Source: Alphaproteobacteria bacterium
GTDB lineage: Bacteria; Pseudomonadota; Alphaproteobacteria; Rhodospirillales; WMHbin7
Direction of reading: 5' to 3'
NCBI GenBank assembly: GCA_015232335.1
Contig: JADFZV010000028.1
Coordinates: 1-38,397 of the forward strand
DNA length: 38,397 nt
Part shown: in pieces, positions 8,305 to 15,108 of the stretch
How positions within the stretch are numbered: position 1 is the stretch's first letter
Layout: each line of letters starts with the position of its first letter
The notes under the pieces: generated by a model
The model's input: the letters and a program-made list of their open reading frames with translations, nothing else
Told to the model about the DNA's origin: nothing
Databases searched by the model: none
Program-made: the position numbers and the translations under genes

Positions 8305-9042
8305 ATGTTCAAATTGACCGGCAAGAACGCCCTGATCACGGGCGCAGCGGGGGGAATCGGCAGTGCTGTCGCCCGGGCCATGCATGCCCAGGGCGCCACC
8401 GTAGGGCTGACCGACATGAACGCCCAGGGCATGGAAGCCCTGAAGGCGGAATTGAAGGACCGGGTTCACTGTTTTCAGGCTAATCTGACCGATCCCGAAG
8501 CCACCGAAAAGCTGGTCAAGGATGCCGAGGCGGCCATGGGCTCGGTCGATATCCTGGTCAATAACGCAGGGCTTACCCGCGACGGATTGGCCATGCGCAT
8601 GAAGGATGCCGACTGGCAGTTGGTGATTGACGTCAATCTGACCGCCGCCTTTAGGCTGTCGCGCGCCTGCATCAAGGAAATGATGAAGCGCAGGAACGGG
8701 CGCATCGTCAGCATCGCCTCGGTGGTGGGGGTTACGGGCAATGCCGGGCAGGCCAATTACGCGGCCTCGAAGGCCGGGCTGATCGGCATGAGCAAGACCA
8801 TGGCCCAGGAAGTTGCCTCGCGCGGCATCACCATCAATTGCGTGGCTCCCGGCTTCATCGCCACCGCCATGACCGAAGTGCTGCCGGATGCGCAAAAGGA
8901 AAAGTTGATGTCGGGCATTCCCATCGGGCGCATGGGAACAGCGGAAGAGATTGCTTCGGCCGTGGTTTTCCTGGCCAGTCCCGAATCCCTCTACATCACC
9001 GGGCAGACCATTCACGTGAATGGTGGCATGGCGATGATTTAG
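8305..9042 (+). CDS. fabG: 3-oxoacyl-ACP reductase
   Basis: FabG reduces 3-oxoacyl-ACP with NADPH in each elongation cycle. The 245-residue short-chain dehydrogenase shows the cofactor motif TGAAGGIGSAVA (about residues 12-23), NNAG, the catalytic Ser in SIASVVG, and the YAASKAG motif (Tyr about residue 152, Lys 156). It ends in TIHVNGGMAMI, a very typical FabG ending. The ATG has AAGGA upstream. It sits directly downstream of fabD, so acyl-ACP rather than another alcohol or ketone substrate is likely. A hairpin follows its stop. Confidence 0.96.
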   Translation: MFKLTGKNALITGAAGGIGSAVARAMHAQGATVGLTDMNAQGMEALKAELKDRVHCFQANLTDPEATEKLVKDAEAAMGSVDILVNNAGLTRDGLAMRMKDADWQLVIDVNLTAAFRLSRACIKEMMKRRNGRIVSIASVVGVTGNAGQANYAASKAGLIGMSKTMAQEVASRGITINCVAPGFIATAMTEVLPDAQKEKLMSGIPIGRMGTAEEIASAVVFLASPESLYITGQTIHVNGGMAMI

Positions 9043-9054
9043 GCCGAATCAGAG

Positions 9055-9088
9055 AGGGCGGCTGGCCGATCCGGCTGTCCGCCCTTTC
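9055..9088 (+). terminator. Probable terminator after fabG
   Basis: AGGGCGG (9055-9061) pairs with CCGCCCT (9079-9085), with an inner GCCG/CGGC stem, and is followed by TTTCGTTG. The T-run is short, so termination may be partial. It separates fabG from the histidine kinase gene. Confidence 0.6.
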
Positions 9089-9255
9089 GTTGAAAGATCA
9101 GTCAGAGCATTCGGCTTTAAGATTGATTGGCATGACTTCAGTTTAACAGGCATTAAATTAGTAGACGATTTATAAACCGCTTGGTTAAGAGTGCCGCAAA
9201 GCGTACAATCCGAAGTTATGAAGGCCCTGCTTTAAATGTGGGCTATGGGGCAGTG

Positions 9256-11022
9256 ATGCGGGCGTTTGATTCGGATTTAACGGGTGTGAAGCGTCGTTTT
9301 GCCGATCTGGTCGATATCGGGCAGTTTAACGACATGATGGCCTCTTTCTATCAGGCGACGGGTATTCCGCATGGCCTGATCGATGTCGATAATAATGTTC
9401 TGTCGGGTATCGGCTGGCAGGATATCTGCTCCAAATTCCACCGCGTGTGCGAAGCATCCTGCCAAGGCTGCTTCGAGAGTGATCGGTATATCGCAGCCCA
9501 TCTGCATGATGGCTCTTTCATCGGCTATCGATGCGCCAACGGACTGATGGATTATGCAACGCCCATCATCATCGATGGTGAGCATGTGGCGACCATTTTT
9601 CTGGGCCAGCTTTTGCACGAACCGCCGGATCGCGCATTTTTCAAAAAGCAGGCGGAACGCTTCGGCATTGACGAAAAAACCTATATGGCGGCTCTTGATC
9701 TTGTGCCCATCATCCCCGAGGCGCAGGTCAAATCGACTATGGCTTTCTATTCCAAGCTTGCCGGAATGCTGGCCCAAGGTGGCCATGATCGTCTGCGTCA
9801 TCTTGAGGCCCTGGACGAGGTGGTGCTGCTCAATCGTGGTTTGACCTCCCGAGTCGAGGAACGTACGCGCGAATTGTCGTTGAGTAATCTGTCGCTGCTG
9901 GAAGAGGTTGAAGAGCACAAGCAGGTCGAGGGACTGTTGCAGCGCGAGCATGATTTCGTGCAGGCCCTGATCGACAGCATGCCGGGCATTTATTATCTGC
10001 TCGATTCAAGCGGGCGTTTCGTTCTTTGGAACAAGAATCTGGAAACGGTTCTGGGATGTTCGGGCAGTGAAATTTTGGGCAAATCCGCGCTTGTCTATAT
10101 TCAAAGCGGCGATGGGAGCCTGATTCAAGAGAAAATTGCCCGTGTTTTCACTGCCGGAAGCGCCGTGGTCGAGGCCCATCTGTTGACTAAAAGCGGGGAA
10201 GCGATCCCCTATTACTTTACCGGGGTCAGAGTGATTTTGAACGGCCAGCCTTATCTGACCGGCGTCGGCGTCGATATAACCGAGCGCGTACGCTCGGCCG
10301 AGGCGCTGCGCGAAAAGGCCGAGGCGGTCGAGCGGTCGAATGCCGAACTGGAGCAATTCGCCTATGTCGCCTCGCACGATCTGCGCGAGCCCTTGCGCAT
10401 GATCTCAAGCTACGTCGCCCTTTTGGAAAAGCGCTATCGCGACAAGCTGGACAAGGATGCCCGCGAATTCATTGCCTTTGCCAGCGACGGCGCCAAGCGC
10501 ATGGACCATCTGGTCCTCGATCTTTTGGAATATTCCCGCGTTGGCCGGAGTGCCAGGCCCAAGACGCCGCACGATTCCAGGCATGCCGTTGACGAGGCGC
10601 TGGTGAATCTGGCCCTGGTGATCGAAGAGACAAAAACGGAAATCCAGGCGCCATGGAAAATGCCAGTCGTTCTTGCCCATGGCGACGAGCTGATTCGCCT
10701 CTTCCAGAATCTGATCGGCAACGCCATCAAATATCGTCATCCCGAGCGAACGCCCTGCATTCAAATCGAGACCAAGCGGCAAAATGACGAATGGGTCTTT
10801 TCGATTTCAGACAACGGAATCGGCATCGAGGAAAAGTTTCTGGATCGTATCTTTCTGATCTTTCAAAGACTGCACAGCCGCAAGGATTATGACGGAACCG
10901 GAATTGGCCTGGCGGTCTGCAAGAAAATCGTCGAGCAGCATGGCGGACACATTTGGGTGACATCAGCCCCCGGCAAGGGATCGACCTTTTCCTTTGCACT
11001 TCCCGTCATTAGAGAGAAATAG
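9256..11022 (+). CDS. PocR-PAS sensor histidine kinase (orphan)
   Basis: Soluble sensor kinase, 588 residues from ATG 9256. A TTG at 9181 in the same frame would add 25 residues but has no ribosome site, whereas GGGG lies 5 nt before 9256. Domains: an N-terminal PocR-type ligand domain (about residues 5-190) with the Cys-rich signature CSKFHRVCEASCQGC, a linker helix, a PAS domain (about 240-345) with DSSGRFVLWNKN, a HisKA domain with phospho-acceptor His in VASHDLREPLR (about residue 374), and an HATPase domain with NLIGNAIKYRH, DNGIGIEEKF and GTGIGLAVCKKI. No membrane segment is visible. PocR domains sense small organic ligands or redox-active metals via Cys (family knowledge). No receiver domain or response regulator is adjacent. 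Its target is unknown; proximity to the rTCA block is suggestive only. Confidence 0.88.
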   Translation: MRAFDSDLTGVKRRFADLVDIGQFNDMMASFYQATGIPHGLIDVDNNVLSGIGWQDICSKFHRVCEASCQGCFESDRYIAAHLHDGSFIGYRCANGLMDYATPIIIDGEHVATIFLGQLLHEPPDRAFFKKQAERFGIDEKTYMAALDLVPIIPEAQVKSTMAFYSKLAGMLAQGGHDRLRHLEALDEVVLLNRGLTSRVEERTRELSLSNLSLLEEVEEHKQVEGLLQREHDFVQALIDSMPGIYYLLDSSGRFVLWNKNLETVLGCSGSEILGKSALVYIQSGDGSLIQEKIARVFTAGSAVVEAHLLTKSGEAIPYYFTGVRVILNGQPYLTGVGVDITERVRSAEALREKAEAVERSNAELEQFAYVASHDLREPLRMISSYVALLEKRYRDKLDKDAREFIAFASDGAKRMDHLVLDLLEYSRVGRSARPKTPHDSRHAVDEALVNLALVIEETKTEIQAPWKMPVVLAHGDELIRLFQNLIGNAIKYRHPERTPCIQIETKRQNDEWVFSISDNGIGIEEKFLDRIFLIFQRLHSRKDYDGTGIGLAVCKKIVEQHGGHIWVTSAPGKGSTFSFALPVIREK

Positions 11023-11116
11023 CCGCCTTGTTCCTACCCTTTCCTCATGTTTCTATACCGCCATCCTGTTCAGATGGAGGGGACGATGCGGTTGTTTATG
11101 GGGCTGACCCAGATAA

Positions 11117-11239
11117 CTACCTCATATAGCGTTTAACCCATTGTCTTATAATTGACAATTGGACTGACGGGTCACTGTTGTTAAAACGCCACTCGCATTC
11201 CTTCAAATATAGGCCGAATTGGGCCTGGGGAACAGTTGG
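11117..11239 (-). pseudogene. C-terminal remnant of an IS1595-family transposase
   Basis: The last 40 codons of a minus-strand frame read PTVPQAQFGLYLKECEWRFN followed by a tail ending in QWVKRYMR. This matches the characteristic C-terminus of IS1595/IS1016-type DDE transposases (the FxLYLKECEWRFN motif and a terminal QWVK). Upstream of these codons the homology stops and no catalytic residues remain. GGGGCTGACCCAGATAACTA at about 11100-11119 looks like the matching terminal inverted repeat. The other end of the element is not seen, so it is a dead fragment. Confidence 0.7.
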
Positions 11240-11363
11240 CAGAGCGAGGTCGATGTCAGTGGCGGCGAGATGGGGCGTATGAGCCTGCGCACGATCAGCC
11301 GCCGCATCGGGGATTGCGCCAAGTAACCATTGTGCGGCGCAGCAGGAAGGGTGCGGTGCGTCA

Positions 11364-11465
11364 GGGTGGCAAAGCCACCCGAAGGGATGAGCCCATCCCA
11401 ACCCGAAAGAGTCAATCCGGACCTCCTATCGGGTGTTTCCAATTTCTTTGCCAGACAACACTCTC
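11364..11465 (-). repeat. Interspersed repeat, copy A
   Basis: This segment aligns without gaps to copy B over 92 nt (11374-11465 versus 14937-15028; my count is 63 identical positions). Identity is concentrated in blocks with exactly preserved spacing: GCCACCCGAAGGGATG, CGAAAGAG, CCTCCT, GGGTGTTTCCA and CAACACTCTC. A hairpin GGGTGGC-AAA-GCCACCC sits at one edge. On the minus strand the blocks are in codon phase and spell L-ETP-x-RR ... LS ... IPSGG, so the repeat may derive from a short coding sequence. Function is unknown. Confidence 0.65.
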
Positions 11466-11680
11466 TGCCCACTAGGTAGGGAGAGACCTGCCCGCGGCGC
11501 ATCCATCATCCCGGCTCGAATTCGGGAGTAAAGATAAAAGGTGCTTGGCGGGGGGGACGGTAGGAACCGTGCAGGAAGCTTTGAGCGGGTGCCTTGTTGC
11601 GTTAAGTCGCAAGATCAAGGGCACGATCTTGGCCTGCTGATATCCCGGCCTGTATGGATGATGCAGACGGAGATGCCCAG

Positions 11681-12424
11681 ATGAGTCGCAAACCTGTGTC
11701 GAAGGCCCCAGCCGGCAAGCAGGATAAATCCCTGGATCAGCCGAAGCCGAAGGCACGGATGGTAACGGTCTACATCATGGGCAAACGCCATGTGGTGCCC
11801 GAACATGCCACCATCATGCGCGCCATCGAATATTCCGGTCAGCAGATCATCCGTGGCGCCGGTTGCCGCGAAGGCTTCTGCGGCGCTTGCGGCACCATTT
11901 ACCGCCTGCCCGGCGATTACAAGATTCACTCAGGTCTGGCCTGCACCACCCTGGTTCAGGAAGGCATGTCGCTGACCCAGATTCCCGCCGTTCCCATGGA
12001 AAAGGCGATCTACGACGTCGAAAAGCTGTCGCCCGATGTCGATACCATCAAGCGCCTCTATCCCGTCGTCTTCCGCTGCGTGGCCTGCAACACTTGCACC
12101 AAAAGCTGCCCGCAGGGCATTCAGGTGATGGACTACATTCAGGCCGCCAAGCGCGGCGACATCGCCGCCATCATGGACCTTTCCTTCGACTGCGTGGCCT
12201 GCGGCCTGTGCGCGCTGCGCTGCCCGGCTGAAATTGTGCAGCATAAGGTGGGCGTGCTGGGGCGCAGGCTCTATGGCCGCTATCTGGCCAAGGAGAGTAA
12301 GGAACTGGGCGCTCGCATCAAGCAGGTCGAGAGCGGCCAGTTCGACGAGGAATATACCTCCTTGATGGGCATGGATAAGGCCAGCCTCAGCAAGATGTAT
12401 TACGAACGCGATATCGAGCCTTAA
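11681..12424 (+). CDS. frdB: Fumarate reductase iron-sulfur subunit (TfrB/FrdB-like, soluble type)
   Basis: Electron-transfer subunit that passes electrons to FrdA, 247 residues. ATG 11681 has GGAG 8 nt upstream; an in-frame ATG at 11654 has no ribosome site. After a Lys/Pro-rich N-terminus, a [2Fe-2S] plant-type ferredoxin domain is visible (GAGCREGFCGACG, closing Cys in SGLACTT), followed by two ferredoxin-type motifs CVACNTCTKSCP and CVACGLCALRCP. Canonical SdhB/FrdB proteins bind a [3Fe-4S] cluster at one site; here both motifs keep all four Cys, as in thiol:fumarate reductase TfrB. No membrane anchor genes follow. It precedes frdA by 21 nt. It would connect HdrB/HdrC to FrdA; the exact electron donor is inference. 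Confidence 0.85.
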   Translation: MSRKPVSKAPAGKQDKSLDQPKPKARMVTVYIMGKRHVVPEHATIMRAIEYSGQQIIRGAGCREGFCGACGTIYRLPGDYKIHSGLACTTLVQEGMSLTQIPAVPMEKAIYDVEKLSPDVDTIKRLYPVVFRCVACNTCTKSCPQGIQVMDYIQAAKRGDIAAIMDLSFDCVACGLCALRCPAEIVQHKVGVLGRRLYGRYLAKESKELGARIKQVESGQFDEEYTSLMGMDKASLSKMYYERDIEP

Positions 12425-12445
12425 AGAATCATCGGGGAGTTGACG

Positions 12446-14176
12446 ATGTATCCTGAATATCTTGCCGGATCGCTTAAGGAAGTCGATCGGACGCGGACCA
12501 AGCGCCTCGAACTGGCCAAGTCCGGCAATCCCGTCTATCCCCCGATGAATGCGGAGGAGCGCAAGGACGTTCTCAGCAAGTATCATCCCGATTTCAGCAA
12601 GGGGGCACGCAGCAAGATCCGCGTCGGCCCCAACAAGGGCGAGGAACTCACCACCGAGATCACCGAGCTTCTGGAAGCGCATTCGATGGTCGAGCCGCGC
12701 CTGATGGACATCCATCTGCGCGAGCCTGACTATGAGACCGATCTTCTCATCATCGGCGGCGGCGGAGCAGGGTGCTGGGCGGCCATTACCGCCATGCAAA
12801 ACGGCGTCAATTCGATGCTGGTCACCAAGCTGCGCCTGGGTGATTCCAACAGCATGATGTCCGAAGGCGGCATGCAGGCGGCGGTGGCCCCGCAGGATTC
12901 CCCCACGCGCCATTATCTCGACGCCATGGGCGGCGGGCATTTCGAAAACAATCCCGAACTGGTGCGCATTCTGACTGAAGACGGGCCCGAGGTGGTCAAG
13001 GAACTGGAACGTCTGGGCGTGATCTGGGACAAGCAGGCCGACGGCACCATGCAGGTGCTGCACGGCGGCGGCACGTCGCGCAAGCGCATGGTGTCGTGCC
13101 GCGACTATATCGGCGCCATCATCACCCGCACCCTGATGGACGAAGTGCATAACCACCCCGACAAAATCCAGGTGCGCGAGTTCGAGCCTGCGGTCGAGCT
13201 GGTGCTGGACGACAAGGGGCGCTGCTCAGGCGCCATTCTTTACAGCTTGGATACCGAACAGTTCCTGACCGTCAAGGCCAAGGCCACCATCATTACCACC
13301 GGCGGCTTCGGCCGTTTGCACATTCGGGGCTTTGCCACCACCAACCATTACGGCGCCACCGGCGACGGGCTGGTCATGGCTTATCGCGCCGGCGCCAAGC
13401 TGGCCTTCATGGATTCGGTGCAGTACCACCCCACGGGTGCTGTCTTCCCCGAGCAGATTGCGGGTTTCCTGATCACAGAAAAGATCCGCGGTGCAGGCGG
13501 TCAGCCCTTGAACAAGAATGGCGAGTTGTTCGTCTTCCCCCGCGAGCCGCGCGATATCGAAAGTGCGGCCATCATCCGTGAATGCAGTGCTGACCGCAAC
13601 ATGGGGGTCGAGACCTATGCCGGACGCACGGGCGTCTGGCTCGATTCGCCGATCATCGATATGATTCACGGCGAAGGTTTCACCAAGCACCAGTTTCCCG
13701 GCATGTGCCGCCAGTTCAATCGCTTTGGCATCGACATCACCAAGCAGCCGATGCTGATCTATCCCTCGCTGCACTATCAAAATGGCGGCGTCGAGATCAA
13801 TGGACGCTGCGAAACCAATATTCCCGGACTTTACGTTGCGGGCGAGGCCTCGGGCGGCGTGCATGGCCGCAACCGTCTGATGGGCAATTCCGTGCTGGAT
13901 TACAACGTGTTTGGTCGCCGCGCCGGACAGCATGCCAGCGAATATGCCAAGTCGGTGAAGCTAGGCAAGCTTAGCCTTGATCACGTGACGTCGCATGTGA
14001 AGGAACTGAAGGCCAACAAGATCGAGACCGATCTTGTGTCGCCGATGATCCTGCCGTCCTACACGCCCGAAGACGTCAAGATTCAGCAGTTGGCCCGCCT
14101 GGGCAGCGCTCCGGCCCGTCACTCCATGTTGCGCTCGCGCATCTCGCCCGGCGACAAGCGCTCGGCTGCCGAGTAA
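12446..14176 (+). CDS. frdA: Fumarate reductase flavoprotein subunit (soluble, non-covalent FAD type)
   Basis: Catalytic flavoprotein, 576 residues, interconverting fumarate and succinate. ATG 12446 has GGGGAG 6 nt upstream; TTG 12440 is a less likely start. It carries an unusual N-terminal extension of about 95 residues before the FAD-binding motif LLIIGGGGAGCWAA. Conserved active-site elements are present: QYHPTG, IRGAGGQPLNKNG, EPRDIESAAI (Arg matching the catalytic Arg of FrdA), LHYQNGGVE and GEASGGVHGRNRLMGNS. The His that covalently binds FAD in membrane FrdA/SdhA (RSHT context) is replaced: the sequence reads LGDSNSMMSEGGMQAAV. FAD is therefore probably non-covalent, as in soluble fumarate reductases and aspartate oxidase. 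L-aspartate oxidase is unlikely given the partner frdB and hdr genes. In the rTCA cycle it would act in the fumarate-reducing direction. Confidence 0.88.
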   Translation: MYPEYLAGSLKEVDRTRTKRLELAKSGNPVYPPMNAEERKDVLSKYHPDFSKGARSKIRVGPNKGEELTTEITELLEAHSMVEPRLMDIHLREPDYETDLLIIGGGGAGCWAAITAMQNGVNSMLVTKLRLGDSNSMMSEGGMQAAVAPQDSPTRHYLDAMGGGHFENNPELVRILTEDGPEVVKELERLGVIWDKQADGTMQVLHGGGTSRKRMVSCRDYIGAIITRTLMDEVHNHPDKIQVREFEPAVELVLDDKGRCSGAILYSLDTEQFLTVKAKATIITTGGFGRLHIRGFATTNHYGATGDGLVMAYRAGAKLAFMDSVQYHPTGAVFPEQIAGFLITEKIRGAGGQPLNKNGELFVFPREPRDIESAAIIRECSADRNMGVETYAGRTGVWLDSPIIDMIHGEGFTKHQFPGMCRQFNRFGIDITKQPMLIYPSLHYQNGGVEINGRCETNIPGLYVAGEASGGVHGRNRLMGNSVLDYNVFGRRAGQHASEYAKSVKLGKLSLDHVTSHVKELKANKIETDLVSPMILPSYTPEDVKIQQLARLGSAPARHSMLRSRISPGDKRSAAE

Positions 14177-14193
14177 TTCAAAGGGATACGCTC

Positions 14194-14601
14194 ATGTCGG
14201 TACGCATTTCCCGCGATAAAGCAACGACGGCCTTCGTGGCCAATGTCGAACGCATCAGCGGGCAGAATCTGCGCGCCTGCTATCAGTGCGGAAAATGTTC
14301 GGCAGGCTGTCCCATGGCGGCCTATATGGATATTCTGCCTAATCAGGTCATCCGCTTCGCCCAGTTCGGCTTCGAGGAGGAGTTGGTCAAATCGGAAGCG
14401 ATCTGGACCTGCGTTTCCTGCCTGACCTGCAATTCCCGCTGCCCCAAGGGGGTCAAGATCGCCGAGGTGATCGAGGCCATCCGACAGATCGTGCTGCGCA
14501 CCCGCAAGGATCACATGAATTTCGAAAAGCTGCCCCTGGGCACGCTGCGCGCCGTTCCGCCGATTGCTCTGATCGGCAGCATGCGCAAATTCACCTCGTA
14601 A
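14194..14601 (+). CDS. hdrC: Heterodisulfide reductase subunit C-like iron-sulfur protein
   Basis: Small electron carrier, 135 residues, with two [4Fe-4S] ferredoxin motifs: CYQCGKCSAGCP (residues 29-40) and CVSCLTCNSRCPKG (from about residue 73). This is the HdrC pattern; the protein is shorter than many HdrC proteins because it has little C-terminal extension. In HdrABC complexes HdrC wires the HdrA flavin to the noncubane clusters of HdrB. It begins 17 nt after frdA, so it is co-transcribed with the fumarate reductase genes, which links the two systems physically. A 507-nt repeat-bearing gap separates it from hdrB, an unusual separation for subunits of one complex. Confidence 0.88.
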   Translation: MSVRISRDKATTAFVANVERISGQNLRACYQCGKCSAGCPMAAYMDILPNQVIRFAQFGFEEELVKSEAIWTCVSCLTCNSRCPKGVKIAEVIEAIRQIVLRTRKDHMNFEKLPLGTLRAVPPIALIGSMRKFTS

Positions 14602-14623
14602 TCTTTTTCATCAAGCGCAGGAT

Positions 14624-14663
14624 CGTTTAACTCCGAGTCACCCAGTTGACATGGAGTTAAACG
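14624..14663. repeat. 11-bp inverted repeat downstream of hdrC
   Basis: CGTTTAACTCC and GGAGTTAAACG are exact reverse complements 18 nt apart, starting 22 nt after the hdrC stop. There is no T-tract. It may stabilise the frdB-frdA-hdrC mRNA, bind a regulator, or be a target-site or end repeat of an inserted element. Confidence 0.55.
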
Positions 14664-14687
14664 TGAATCCTTCGCTAAAACAAATTT

Positions 14688-14753
14688 CTAGAGCGGATTC
14701 TCGTCATCTATCGAAGCCGTTTGACGGCTTCGATTTCAGACGACCCGCTCTAG
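14688..14753. repeat. 66-bp palindromic element bounded by CTAGAGCGG/CCGCTCTAG
   Basis: The ends CTAGAGCGG (14688-14696) and CCGCTCTAG (14745-14753) are perfect inverted repeats. Inside are TCGTC/GACGA and a central hairpin TCGAAGCCG-TTTGA-CGGCTTCGA. The whole folds as one long stem with symmetric internal loops. Its size and clean ends resemble a small non-autonomous palindromic element rather than a terminator. Confidence 0.65.
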
Positions 14754-14923
14754 GATTGTGTGTTGGGGACGGCGTGGGCTTGTCTCCAATCCATTTCTCT
14801 TGTGCGCCTGCACAAAAAGCGCTAAGAATTTGCTGCGCTGCCGCATTGAGTTTTGCTGCTTGGCGTACTAAATCGGCTTCTGCGGCAAGGCGATTTTCTA
14901 AGACCTTCTTCTGCCTACCCGCA

Positions 14924-15028
14924 GGCGTGGAATCACGCCACCCGAAGGGATGTCGCACCCCCCACACGAAAGAGATATCTGCATCCTCCTTGAGGGTGTT
15001 TCCATTTATCTCGTATGGCAACACTCTC
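14924..15028 (-). repeat. Interspersed repeat, copy B
   Basis: Second copy of the element described at 11364-11465, in the same orientation. The hairpin at its edge is GGCGTG-GAAT-CACGCC, different in sequence but equivalent in position to the hairpin of copy A. On the minus strand a 35-codon frame from ATG 15005 (stop at 14898) begins METPSRRMQISLSCGG and contains IPSGG, matching the peptide blocks of copy A. Copies A and B bracket frdB-frdA-hdrC. Confidence 0.65.
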
Positions 15029-15108
15029 CACCTGCTCGTCAGGCTAAAGTTCCCTCGCGGAAAACTCCGCAAAATGAGGAACGAAAGTGCCGATGGAGTG
15101 GGGAGAGG

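Larger units (their letters stand above)
11023..11680. other. Non-coding stretch upstream of the frd-hdr block
   Basis: This 658-bp gap holds the 3' end of an IS1595-family element (from about 11099 to 11239), one copy of a repeat shared with the 14924-15028 region, and about 210 bp of leader before frdB. Short open frames across it show no coherent protein apart from the transposase tail and the repeat-encoded peptide. The promoter of the frd block probably lies in 11470-11670, but no convincing -35/-10 pair is recognisable. Confidence 0.6.
14602..15108. other. Non-coding stretch between hdrC and hdrB
   Basis: This gap interrupts an otherwise compact operon. It contains an 11-bp inverted repeat (14624-14663), a long imperfect palindrome (14688-14753), copy B of the interspersed repeat (14924-15028) and a short leader with GAGAGG before hdrB. 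A minus-strand frame (14704-15150) reads through much of it and includes a helical-looking stretch VLENRLAAEADLVRQAAKLN near 14830-14920, which could be a remnant of a displaced gene. I cannot assign it. Confidence 0.5.

Noticed and set aside
11654..11680. Earlier ATG start for frdB
   Set aside because: It lacks a ribosome-binding site, whereas ATG 11681 has GGAG at proper spacing.
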